Below are positions 5,763 to 12,979 of a stretch of DNA of 16,874 bases, piece by piece; the stretch's first letter is position 1, and each line of letters starts with the position of its first letter. Location: positions 1 to 16,874 of the forward strand of contig JBNAVY010000042.1 of assembly GCA_049700195.1 (NCBI GenBank), in the 5' to 3' direction. Source of the stretch: JBNAVY01 sp049700195. GTDB taxonomy: Bacteria; Bacillota; Thermoanaerobacteria; Thermoanaerobacterales; Thermoanaerobacteraceae. Made by a program: the position numbers and the translations under genes. The notes under the pieces were generated by a model. The model made no database searches, had not been told where the DNA came from, and saw only the letters and a program-made list of their open reading frames with translations.

Positions 5763-7241
5763 ATGGTTGATAATAAGACTAAAGATAAATCCATACAAAA
5801 ATCTAATTATCATATAAACTGGTGGACAATGGCTGTTTTAACTACTGTTGCCGTTGCAAGTCTAAGAAGTGATCCTGCTGCAGCTTTTTATGGATTGGGT
5901 TCAATTTTTTATTTTATTGTTCCTGCCATAGTCTTTTTAGTACCTACTGCTTTAGTTTCTGTAGAACTGGCTACGGGTTGGAAAGGCGGAATTTACGTTT
6001 GGGTTAGAGAAGGAATGGGTAATCATTGGGGATTTACATCTATATGGTTACAGTGGATTCAAAATGTTGTATGGTATCCTTCACAGCTTGCCTTTGTAGC
6101 AGCAGCATTAGCATATGTTTTCTTAAAGCCAGGTCTTGCAAATTCAGGCATATATACAGCTATTGTAATACTTGTGTCATATTGGGCTGCAACATTTATA
6201 ACTTTAAAAGGCAATAATTTGTTTGCACGTGTTGGCTCATTAAGTGGTATTTTAGGGACTTTTATACCTGGTATAGTTTTGGTTATATTAGGTATAGTGT
6301 GGTTAATGAAAGGTGAGCCAAGCCAGATTGAGTTTAGCTGGTCTAAAGTTATACCACCGTTTACAGGATTTGCTTCCATTGTACTTATAGTATCAAATTT
6401 CCTGGCATATGCTGGAATGGAAATGAATGCGGTTCATGTTGATCAGATGAAAGATCCCAACAAAGAGTTCCCGAAAGCTCTTTTAGCGGCTGTTTTGTTT
6501 ATACTTGCAATATTTATTCTACCTACATTAGCAATTGCTGTTGCTGTTCCATCGGACAAGCTGGGACTTACAACAGGTATAAATGCTGCATTTGAAGTGT
6601 TTTTTTCACACTGGGGTGTAAACTGGTTGACAGCAGTATTTTCACTTTTAATTGTTCTAGGAGCACTTGCTTCAGTAATAACATGGATTGCTGGTCCGAG
6701 TAAAGGCTTATTTTTGGCAGGAAAAACAGGTCTGCTTCCGCCTTTACTTCAGAAGGAAAATGCTGCAGGTATGCAAGAAGGAATACTTATTCCACAAGGT
6801 ATAATAGTGACGCTTTTGGCAGCATTGTTTGTATTTATACCTAATGTAAGTGAAGCTTTCTTTATACTGATTGCAGCAGCAGTACAATTATATTTAATAA
6901 TGTATATTTTAATGTTTATTTCAGCTATGAGATTAAGAAGAATCAAGCCTGAGGTTAAAAGGTCATACAGAGTTCCTGCAATGGACTTTGTTGCAACTGT
7001 CGGATTGATAGCTTCATTTCTTGCTTTTATACTTGGTTTTGTTCCACCAAGTCAATTAACAGGTATATCCCCACAGGTTTACCCTTGGATAGTACTTTTA
7101 ATTACAGCTGTTTTAGGGCTTATGCCACTTTTAATATATGCTGTAAGAAAACCAAGCTGGTGTACAATCAGTGATGAAAAGTTTGCTGAGCTTATTGGGG
7201 ATCATGTAACACCAGTTTCTCAACATTTGCCTAAAAAATAA
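5763..7241 (+). CDS. gadC: Glutamate/GABA antiporter, GadC-like
   Basis: It is an inner-membrane APC-superfamily exchanger that brings in glutamate and expels the GABA made by the decarboxylase. It has 492 residues with about twelve hydrophobic segments. The segment NFLAYAGMEMNAVHVDQMKDP (about 212-232, shown here in part) is characteristic of GadC and related antiporters. The C-terminal tail, residues 463-492, is soluble and contains two histidines. In E. coli GadC a somewhat longer tail plugs the channel at neutral pH. Position directly behind gadB settles the assignment over other amino acid permeases. I chose the ATG at 5763 because AAGGAG (5749-5754) overlaps the alternative GTG at 5754. 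Confidence 0.92.
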   Translation: MVDNKTKDKSIQKSNYHINWWTMAVLTTVAVASLRSDPAAAFYGLGSIFYFIVPAIVFLVPTALVSVELATGWKGGIYVWVREGMGNHWGFTSIWLQWIQNVVWYPSQLAFVAAALAYVFLKPGLANSGIYTAIVILVSYWAATFITLKGNNLFARVGSLSGILGTFIPGIVLVILGIVWLMKGEPSQIEFSWSKVIPPFTGFASIVLIVSNFLAYAGMEMNAVHVDQMKDPNKEFPKALLAAVLFILAIFILPTLAIAVAVPSDKLGLTTGINAAFEVFFSHWGVNWLTAVFSLLIVLGALASVITWIAGPSKGLFLAGKTGLLPPLLQKENAAGMQEGILIPQGIIVTLLAALFVFIPNVSEAFFILIAAAVQLYLIMYILMFISAMRLRRIKPEVKRSYRVPAMDFVATVGLIASFLAFILGFVPPSQLTGISPQVYPWIVLLITAVLGLMPLLIYAVRKPSWCTISDEKFAELIGDHVTPVSQHLPKK

Positions 7242-7280
7242 TAACATAAATTTAAAAATATAAAAAATGGAGGTAATTTT

Positions 7281-7805
7281 ATGGATAAGAGTGTAGTTGC
7301 TATTTATGGGACAATGGAAGCAGCAGAAGGTGCAGTAAAAGATTTAATAGAGAAAGGTTATCCAGCTAATCAACTGTCAATTGTTGCTCAAGATTTAACA
7401 AGTGAAGAAAAAGTACATGGATTTATTACTACTGGTGATGTTGCAAAAACTGGAGCAGGTACAGGTGCTTGGGTAGGAGGTATATTCGGACTTTTAGTTG
7501 GAGCAGGATTCTTTTGGGTTCCTGCAGTAGGGCCTATTTTAGTAGTAGGTTCATTAGCATCTGTTCTTTTAGGAGGAATAGAAGGCGCTGTAGCTGGAGG
7601 TGCTGGAGGTGGCTTATTAGGTGCATTGGTAGGATGGGGAGTATCGCGAAAACACATACTCAAATATGAGGAAAAGTTAAAAGGCGGTAAATATCTTGTT
7701 ATTGCTCATGGTTCAGATGATGATGTAGCTAAAGCTAAAGGTATGTTACAGGAAACAAAACCAGAGGAGTTAGAAGAGCATAAAGGAGAAGAAGAAAATA
7801 AGTAA
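7281..7805 (+). CDS. YflT/GSP17M-like glycine-rich stress protein
   Basis: This 174-residue protein opens with SVVAIYGTMEAAEGAVKDL (residues 4-22), a ferredoxin-like half also found in the general stress protein 17M (YflT) family, where this N-terminal region is the heat-tolerance domain. Residues about 55-122 are two glycine-zipper-like hydrophobic stretches (GAGTGAWVGGIFGLLVGAG and GAVAGGAGGGLLGALVGWG), which suggest membrane insertion or oligomer packing. The end is a second alpha/beta half (KYLVIAHGSDDDVAKAK) and a glutamate-rich tail. It lies 39 bp behind gadC with a good GGAGG site and ahead of a terminator, so it belongs to the gad operon. A role in envelope protection during acid stress is inferred from that. 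Confidence 0.75.
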   Translation: MDKSVVAIYGTMEAAEGAVKDLIEKGYPANQLSIVAQDLTSEEKVHGFITTGDVAKTGAGTGAWVGGIFGLLVGAGFFWVPAVGPILVVGSLASVLLGGIEGAVAGGAGGGLLGALVGWGVSRKHILKYEEKLKGGKYLVIAHGSDDDVAKAKGMLQETKPEELEEHKGEEENK

Positions 7806-7852
7806 GAAAAATTAAAAAATAAGAAATAATAATAGAAAGGTTATATAATTTT

Positions 7853-7906
7853 CAAGGAGTAAAATAACAAATAATTTTAATATTTTACTCCTTGTATATA
7901 GTTTTT
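7853..7906 (+). terminator. Terminator at the end of the gad operon
   Basis: CAAGGAGTAAAAT (7853-7865) pairs perfectly with ATTTTACTCCTTG (7882-7894) around a 16-nt loop, followed by TATATAGTTTTTA. The tail is only moderately U-rich. The hairpin runs directly into the remnant TauE/SafE reading frame. Confidence 0.65.
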
Positions 7907-7908
7907 AC

Positions 7909-8235
7909 TTGGTACTTACAGGTGTAGGAGGCGGATTTTTGATAGTACCAGTTTTAGTTTTTATTCTTGATTTTCCTATTAAGCATGCAATAGGAACCAG
8001 TTTAGTAGTTATTGCTCTAAACTGTTTATGGGGAATAATTTCAAGGCTTATGGGAATTGGAACTATACAACTGGGAATGGCTTTATGGATTTCTATTGGT
8101 ACAGTAATTGGAATAATACTTGGAGTTATTATAGCCGAAAATATAAAGTCAAAATATTTGACGAAAGTTTTTGCTCTTTTTGTAATATTGCTTTCAATAT
8201 ATATGTTTTTTCGTACGGCAGGTTTTATAGTATGA
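7909..8235 (+). pseudogene. TauE/SafE-family transporter, C-terminal half only
   Basis: TauE/SafE proteins export sulfite, sulfoacetate or related organic anions and have two similar halves of about four membrane segments, some 250 residues together. Here only about 108 residues remain: TGVGGGFLIVPVLVF, then PIKHAIGTSLVVIALN and two or three further hydrophobic segments, which is one complete half. The frame is open back to 7849 but has no ATG and no upstream half. The AAGGAG at 7854-7859 lies inside the terminator stem. I therefore read it as a remnant left by a deletion that ended at the hairpin. A TTG start at 7909 is formally possible, and half-length members of this superfamily exist, so translation cannot be excluded. 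Confidence 0.65.
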
Positions 8236-8273
8236 TCCATAATTAAAATTTGGCAATTTATATTTATTTTTTT

Positions 8274-8301
8274 TTGATTTGATTTTTGCATGTGTTATAA
8301 T
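8274..8301 (+). promoter_or_regulatory. Extended -10 promoter of msrA-dedA
   Basis: TTGATT (8274-8279), a 16-bp spacer and TATAAT (8296-8301), with TGT directly before the -10 box giving an extended -10. Transcription would start near 8308, about 34 nt before the msrA ATG. Confidence 0.7.
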
Positions 8302-8341
8302 AAAATATAAAATAAGCAAAGACATAATATGAGGTGATATA

Positions 8342-8818
8342 ATGAAAGAGATTGTATTTGCTGGTGGATGTTTTTGGGGTGTTGAGGAATATATGTCTCG
8401 TATTCCTGGAGTAATTGATACAAAAGTAGGATATGCAAATGGTATAAAAGAAAATCCCACATATGAAGAGGTGTGCACAAATACAACAGGTCATGCTGAA
8501 GCTTGTTATGTAAAATTTGATGAAAATATTATTTCCTTAGAAGAACTTCTTAATAAATTTTGGAAAGTAATTGATCCGACGTCTTTAAACAGGCAAGGAC
8601 CTGATATAGGATCCCAATATAGGACTGGTATATATTATATTGAAAATAGTGATTTACCTATAATTCTAAAAACAAAAGATGAGCAGCAAAAAAATTATAA
8701 AAAGCCTATTGTAACTGAAATTATGCCTTTAAAGGTTTTTTATAAAGCAGAAGAATATCATCAAAAATATTTAAAGAAAAATCCTGGTGGATACTGTCAT
8801 ATTAATCTAAATGCTTAA
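8342..8818 (+). CDS. msrA: Peptide methionine-(S)-sulfoxide reductase MsrA
   Basis: MsrA reduces methionine-S-sulfoxide in proteins and free methionine back to methionine, using thioredoxin to recycle. The active-site motif GGCFWGVEEY starts at residue 8 with the catalytic Cys at 10. GYANG (about 30-34), TGHAEA (about 49-54) and GPDIGSQYR (about 86-94) are the usual substrate-pocket motifs. The C-terminal GGYCHIN holds Cys152, a likely resolving cysteine. At 158 residues it is a full single-domain MsrA without a fused MsrB. The catalytic residue is a plain cysteine, not selenocysteine. The ATG follows GAGGTGAT. It shares an operon with the following dedA-like gene, 22 bp on. Confidence 0.96.
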   Translation: MKEIVFAGGCFWGVEEYMSRIPGVIDTKVGYANGIKENPTYEEVCTNTTGHAEACYVKFDENIISLEELLNKFWKVIDPTSLNRQGPDIGSQYRTGIYYIENSDLPIILKTKDEQQKNYKKPIVTEIMPLKVFYKAEEYHQKYLKKNPGGYCHINLNA

Positions 8819-8840
8819 AAAACTTATTAGGAGTAGATAA

Positions 8841-9452
8841 ATGAATTTTGAAACTATAGCTAACTTATTTTCTTTACATGGATATATTATTCTTTTTGGT
8901 GTTTTAACCATAGAATTAATTGGAGCACCTACTCCAGGTGAGACTCTTTTAACTTATTGTGGATATTTAGTATTTCAAGGTAAGCTAAATTATTTCTTAA
9001 CTATTATAACTGCAACAACGGGTGTTATTTTAGGTATAACAACCTCTTATTTTTTAGGTATACTTTTAAATGAAACTTTAATCAATAAATATGGTAAGTA
9101 TATACATCTTGGTCCTAAAAATCTTGAAAAAGTTCAGAAATGGTTTGATAAGTATGGTAATCACTTACTTATTTTTGCATATTTTATTCCTGGTATAAGA
9201 CATATAACCGGATATTTTTCAGGTATTACAAGGATATCTTTTTTAAAATTTATTGTTAATGCTTATTCTGGAGCTCTGATATGGACAACTACATTTGTCA
9301 GTTTAGGAAGATTGTTAGGATACAATTGGAATTTAGTCCATGCATATCTTAAAGAATATTTCATATTGGGTGGCGTTATACTTGTAATATTTATTTTTAT
9401 TTATTACAGATATATATTCAAAAATAAAAACACAAATGAAAAGGGCACTTAA
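8841..9452 (+). CDS. DedA-family membrane protein
   Basis: DedA/VTT proteins include undecaprenyl-phosphate and phospholipid flippases or transporters needed for envelope homeostasis. The 203 residues carry ELIGAPTPGETLL (E25 to L37), the acidic N-terminal motif, and YFIPGIRHITGYFSGITR (about 114-131) with R120, followed by hydrophobic segments to the end. The first of the two arginines usual in the R-F-I-P-G-x-R motif is replaced by Tyr114, a pattern that may mark a subfamily. The last eight residues, KNTNEKGT preceded by lysine-rich sequence, are encoded by the left arm of the terminator palindrome. It follows msrA in one operon, with AGGAG before the ATG. Confidence 0.88.
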   Translation: MNFETIANLFSLHGYIILFGVLTIELIGAPTPGETLLTYCGYLVFQGKLNYFLTIITATTGVILGITTSYFLGILLNETLINKYGKYIHLGPKNLEKVQKWFDKYGNHLLIFAYFIPGIRHITGYFSGITRISFLKFIVNAYSGALIWTTTFVSLGRLLGYNWNLVHAYLKEYFILGGVILVIFIFIYYRYIFKNKNTNEKGT

Positions 9453-9479
9453 TTAAGTGCCCTTTTCATTTGTGTTTTT
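9426..9479. terminator. Perfect 54-bp palindrome, bidirectional terminator overlapping two gene ends
   Basis: Bases 9426-9452 are the exact reverse complement of 9453-9479: each arm starts with AAAAACACAAATG and ends in GGGCACTTAA. The stop codon of the dedA-like gene (9450-9452) and the stop codon of the opposing MFS gene (9453-9455) meet at the centre. Each strand ends the hairpin with a U-run, so it can stop transcription from both sides. Because it is palindromic, both proteins end in NTNEKGT preceded by K. Confidence 0.93.
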
Positions 9480-10736
9480 TAAGTTTTTATCTTCATTTAT
9501 TAGTTTTATTCCTAAAAAAAATGTAACAATTAAAAAAAACATACCAAACAAAGGAAGTATATAATATCCAAAAACATGTGCTAAATACCCTCCGACTAAG
9601 GAACCTGTTGTTAATGCTAAGGCATTATTAGCACTAAATAAACCCATTGCTGCACCTTTAGGAAGATTTGATTCTGCAGCTATTGCTGTACCAGTAACTG
9701 ATATTACAGGCCATGAGAGTACAGTTAATATAAAAAACATTATTACAAGAAGTTCTCCACCTGAAAATTTTATATGAGCTAAAATTGCTAACCCTGCCAA
9801 AGATATAATTCTCATTACTAGTCCCCAGAGTAAAACAGTCTGGTTATTATATTTTTCTGATAAATTACCGGATGGTGCGTATAGAAATATGCCTAAAGCT
9901 GCAGCTACAGCAAAAACTGTTGATGATATGCCAGGATTTATATAATAAACATTTTTCATTATTATTGGATAAAATGAAAATAAAAAAGCAGAACCCATTG
10001 TCATAATAAACCAAAGCGTATTAAAGAGTATTGTGCTTTTTGATGATTTTGACAAATGTTTTATGGTGTCTTTTATATGCAAAAGATGATAAGATTGGCT
10101 TATAGATGCTATAAGAGGCTGTATTTTAGGATGAACATCTGAAAGAGCAGGTCTTAATTTAAAATTTCCTGAACCAGGCATTACAGGCATTGTATGAAAA
10201 AATGCAAGAGCTAAAAAGGGCATAAGAGCACTTACTAAAAGTGCGATTTTTAGATGAGTAACACTTAAAGCACCTGCTACAGCAAGTCCTGCTACCTGAC
10301 CTATGCCATATGTTCTTTGAAGAAAACCGACTCTTTCACTTAATTGGTCAAAAAGGAAACGCTCAACAATCCATAGATTTGCAAGTGTATTTGTTAGGGA
10401 AAAGCCTAATCCTGCAAAAAGACTTAATAATCCAAGTGACCATGGATAAGATATAAAAACTATCCCTAAAAGGGAAAATCCTATTACTATTAAACCTATT
10501 AAAAATAATAAACGGTTTAATTTCATAAGGTCTGCTATTTCACCCCATAGTGGGGCACTTAGTTGACCTAGGCCAAATAGTGCCATCACTATTCCAACTT
10601 GGGCTGCCCCACTATGAGATTGTGTCCAGAGTGGAAGTAAAATAGGAATTAAGCCTGATGCTACAGCACCTAAAATTGCATAAGCTCCAAACCATGGTTC
10701 AAAATTTTTTAATGTTTTTGAGAATAGATTATTCAA
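9453..10736 (-). CDS. MFS transporter
   Basis: This 427-residue protein has about twelve hydrophobic segments and the MFS motif A in the loop after segment two, WGEIADLMKLNR (about 64-75). Segment four has GLGFSLTNTLANLWIVERF, and a long central loop (about 200-235) separates the halves. The C-terminal half includes APSGNLSEKYNNQ (about 298-310), the mirror copy of motif A. It resembles drug-efflux MFS proteins, but the substrate cannot be told. The start is a TTG (complement of 10734-10736) preceded by GGGAGTGATAAGG, the first start that leaves the whole first membrane segment. Its C-terminal residues are written by the terminator palindrome. Confidence 0.85.
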   Translation of the reverse strand: MNNLFSKTLKNFEPWFGAYAILGAVASGLIPILLPLWTQSHSGAAQVGIVMALFGLGQLSAPLWGEIADLMKLNRLLFLIGLIVIGFSLLGIVFISYPWSLGLLSLFAGLGFSLTNTLANLWIVERFLFDQLSERVGFLQRTYGIGQVAGLAVAGALSVTHLKIALLVSALMPFLALAFFHTMPVMPGSGNFKLRPALSDVHPKIQPLIASISQSYHLLHIKDTIKHLSKSSKSTILFNTLWFIMTMGSAFLFSFYPIIMKNVYYINPGISSTVFAVAAALGIFLYAPSGNLSEKYNNQTVLLWGLVMRIISLAGLAILAHIKFSGGELLVIMFFILTVLSWPVISVTGTAIAAESNLPKGAAMGLFSANNALALTTGSLVGGYLAHVFGYYILPLFGMFFLIVTFFLGIKLINEDKNLKNTNEKGT

Positions 10737-10794
10737 ACCTTATCACTCCCAGAAATTTTCATGATCTGGAATATTGTAATAATTCCTATTTATT

Positions 10795-10823
10795 ATTATA
10801 CTATATTGTTATACTTAAACCAA
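10795..10823 (-). promoter_or_regulatory. Probable sigma-70 promoter of the minus-strand MFS gene
   Basis: On the minus strand TTGGTT (10818-10823) and TATAAT (10795-10800) are 17 bp apart, about 60 bp before the TTG start. It lies in the 107-bp gap behind the amino acid permease gene, so the MFS gene is likely transcribed independently of the sigma-54 unit. Confidence 0.5.
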
Positions 10824-10843
10824 ATATGACATAAATATCATAT

Positions 10844-12121
10844 TTATTTTTCTGCTTTTATAGTATATTTTAATATAAAGTAAAGTGGAATACCAATTAT
10901 TAATCCACCAAGACCCCAGATAATCTGTTCAGAACTTGCTTTAGTTAAAAGCCATAAACTTACAACGACTGATGCTATAGGTATTACAGGCCCGAAAGGA
11001 ATTCTGAAAGTACTTGGAAGGTCTTTGCGTTTTCGCAATACGAGTACTGCTAAAGATGTAGGGATATATTGTGCAAAACGAGATATAACACTTATCATAG
11101 CTAATTTTACAAAACCACCGGTAAGAACTAATGGTATTGCAAGTAAAACAGTTATTATGATAGCGATATAAGGAGTGCCATACTTACTTTTTTTCGCTAT
11201 CACCATTGGCAGTATTCCACCTTCTGCTAATGCGACTCCAGATCTTGGTGTGTTAAAAGAACCAGCTACATTTATACCACCAATTGAGATAAGAGTACCA
11301 ATTGTAATTAAACCAACTCCAAAGCTACCCATAAAAACTCTTGCTGAGTCAGCGACAGGAGCAGTTGTATTAGCTAAAGCTGGTCCTAAAGTTCCTATAG
11401 CAACTGCTTGTGTTAATATATAAATAACTGAAGCTAAAATCATTGTTATCATCAATGCAATTGGAACATTCTTTTTTGGGTTATCCATATCACCGGCAGC
11501 TACAGCCAAAGATTCAAATCCTGTAAATGCATAGAATACAAGAATTAGTGCAGGGCCAAGATTTGCTGCAGTATCTACTGGAGCAGCAGGAACAAAATTA
11601 GAACCTTTTATAAAGAATATACCTACTATTACAAATATTAAAAGAGGTAGCAGCTTTGCTACTGTAACTATATTATTTAGATATTTTGTTATATCTACAC
11701 CAAAGTAATTTACAATTCCTAGTACTACAATAATTGATATGGCTATAATGTTTTTAAGTGTTCCAGTAGCTGCTGATGGCCAAAAAACACTTAATGCAGT
11801 TGCAAAACCAACTGCCATAGTTGCCCAGGCAATTATGCTAATAGCCCATTTCATTATTCCAACTTCAAAACCTACAAAATCTCCAAAAGCTTCTTTTGCA
11901 TAAATATAAGGGCCACCTGTCTTATCAAACATACCTCCTGTTTCAGCAAAACAAAGAGCTATGCTTAAAACAAGGATAGTATCAAAAACGTAAATCCAAA
12001 TACTATTTGGACCAAAAAGACCATACGCTTTACCGGGAAGTAAGAATATTCCAGAACCTATTACACCATTTATGCCAAGAAGTATGATACTCCATAGGCC
12101 TAATTTTTTTGCGTTTTCCAT
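10844..12121 (-). CDS. APC-family amino acid permease
   Basis: A 425-residue amino acid-polyamine-organocation permease of the cytoplasmic membrane, with about twelve hydrophobic segments. GINGVIGSGIFLLPGKAYG (about 17-35) is the helix-breaking substrate motif of segment one. FYAFTGFESLAVAAGDMDNPKKNVP (about 196-220, shown in part) is the matching segment-six motif. The ATG follows AAGGAGG. Its start lies 12 bp after the stop of the gamma-glutamyl hydrolase gene, so the two are co-transcribed from the sigma-54 promoter at 12893-12908. That suggests it imports the hydrolase's substrate or a related amino acid or amine. Putrescine, GABA or gamma-glutamyl compounds are candidates, but the sequence does not decide. 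Confidence 0.88.
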   Translation of the reverse strand: MENAKKLGLWSIILLGINGVIGSGIFLLPGKAYGLFGPNSIWIYVFDTILVLSIALCFAETGGMFDKTGGPYIYAKEAFGDFVGFEVGIMKWAISIIAWATMAVGFATALSVFWPSAATGTLKNIIAISIIVVLGIVNYFGVDITKYLNNIVTVAKLLPLLIFVIVGIFFIKGSNFVPAAPVDTAANLGPALILVFYAFTGFESLAVAAGDMDNPKKNVPIALMITMILASVIYILTQAVAIGTLGPALANTTAPVADSARVFMGSFGVGLITIGTLISIGGINVAGSFNTPRSGVALAEGGILPMVIAKKSKYGTPYIAIIITVLLAIPLVLTGGFVKLAMISVISRFAQYIPTSLAVLVLRKRKDLPSTFRIPFGPVIPIASVVVSLWLLTKASSEQIIWGLGGLIIGIPLYFILKYTIKAEK

Positions 12122-12133
12122 AGTTTTACCTCC

Positions 12134-12865
12134 TTATTTTTTTTTAGAGTATAAAATTAAATTTTCAAATATCTTTAACATTTGAGTATCTCCTCTAGCT
12201 GTTAGCATTTCAGGATGCCATTGAACCCCTAAAATAAAATCTTCTTTTTCAGACTCTATAGCTTCTATTATACCATCTTTAGCCATTGCGCTTATTTTAA
12301 AACCTGGTGCAACATCTTTTACAGATTGATGATGAAAACTATTTGTTAAAGCACTTTCACCTATTATGTTATATAACATTGAATCCTTAATTATTTCAAC
12401 AGTATGTGATGGAAGATCTGGTTTTGAATTTTGCATATGCTTTATATAAGAGCCTTTAGAAAATGATGTATCTTGATATAAAGTCCCACCAAAAGCAACA
12501 TTTATAACCTGTATACCTCTACATATTCCCAAAATAGGCTTTTTTAGCTGAGAAGAATATTTTACTATTTTCATGTCATATTCGTCTCTTTCATTAAGAG
12601 TAAAGCCTTGTTTCTCTGTTGGTTCTTCACCATAAAAGAGAGGATTTATATCAAAACCTCCGCTTATGATTATACCATCAACTTTTTCTACTTGTGATTT
12701 TATAGTATTGTCATCTGATATAACGGGTAAAATAACGGGTATACCGCCGGCTTTTAGTACAGAAATAACATAATCATTATTTACGTAAGCTCTTTCATAA
12801 CCAGGAAACATTCCACCTTGGTCTATGAGTATATTCCCTATAATTCCAATCAATGGCTTATCCAT
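12134..12865 (-). CDS. Gamma-glutamyl-GABA hydrolase-like class I amidotransferase (peptidase C26)
   Basis: This 243-residue protein belongs to the PuuD family, cytosolic enzymes that hydrolyse the gamma-glutamyl bond of gamma-Glu-GABA. The triad is visible: the nucleophile C115 in GICRGIQVIN, and H217 with E219 in QWHPE. The oxyanion-side motif ISGGFDINP is at about 67-75. Length and triad positions agree with E. coli PuuD (C114, H222, E224). I chose the ATG at 12865 because the GTG at 12874 overlaps the ribosome binding site AAGGAGG (12874-12880). It is the first gene of a two-gene unit with an amino acid permease under a sigma-54 promoter. The substrate could be another gamma-glutamyl amide, since no other Puu genes are present. 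Confidence 0.9.
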   Translation of the reverse strand: MDKPLIGIIGNILIDQGGMFPGYERAYVNNDYVISVLKAGGIPVILPVISDDNTIKSQVEKVDGIIISGGFDINPLFYGEEPTEKQGFTLNERDEYDMKIVKYSSQLKKPILGICRGIQVINVAFGGTLYQDTSFSKGSYIKHMQNSKPDLPSHTVEIIKDSMLYNIIGESALTNSFHHQSVKDVAPGFKISAMAKDGIIEAIESEKEDFILGVQWHPEMLTARGDTQMLKIFENLILYSKKK

Positions 12866-12892
12866 TATATTCACCTCCTTACCTTATTTAAA

Positions 12893-12908
12893 TGCAATAA
12901 TCATGCCA
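12893..12908 (-). promoter_or_regulatory. Sigma-54 promoter of the hydrolase-permease unit
   Basis: The minus strand reads TGGCATGATTATTGCA, matching the sigma-54 consensus (TGGCAC, G, four bases, TTGCW) in all but one position, with GG and GC at the correct -24/-12 spacing. It ends 27 bp before the ATG, so the leader should be only about 17 nt, starting almost at the Shine-Dalgarno sequence. The divergent activator gene lies directly upstream. Confidence 0.88.
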
Positions 12909-12925
12909 AAAACACTGACTTTAAA

Positions 12926-12945
12926 TAACTGTTTTATAACAGTTA
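12926..12945 (-). promoter_or_regulatory. Dyad upstream of the sigma-54 promoter, candidate activator site
   Basis: TAACTGTTTTATAACAGTTA has perfect 8-bp half-sites around TTAT and lies 17 bp upstream of the -24 box. The 8-mer AATAACTG at its edge (12924-12931) recurs at 15079-15086, 13 bp before the second sigma-54 promoter. Enhancer sites usually lie 80-200 bp upstream, so this is close. The site may instead be part of the adjacent terminator. Confidence 0.4.
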
Positions 12946-12979
12946 AATAGCCAATTATAAAATTATAATTGGCTATTTA
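12944..12979 (-). terminator. Hairpin at the end of the activator gene
   Basis: A perfect 16-bp stem (12944-12959 with 12964-12979) with a 4-nt loop includes the stop codon of the activator gene. The sequence is AT-rich with a GGC/GCC centre. On the minus strand it is followed by AACTGTTATAAAACAG and not by a clean U-run, so termination may be partial. Confidence 0.6.

Noticed and set aside
7388..7663. Proline-rich minus-strand reading frame inside the stress protein gene
   Set aside because: Antisense of glycine-rich codons gives proline- and alanine-rich frames. There are no start signals.
8194..8494. Three overlapping minus-strand frames across the msrA promoter region
   Set aside because: They overlap the msrA start and its extended -10 promoter, have no family motifs and differ only by frame.
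8342..8818. Selenocysteine form of MsrA, known from some clostridia
   Set aside because: The active-site codon at residue 10 is TGT, a cysteine, and the frame has no in-frame TGA.
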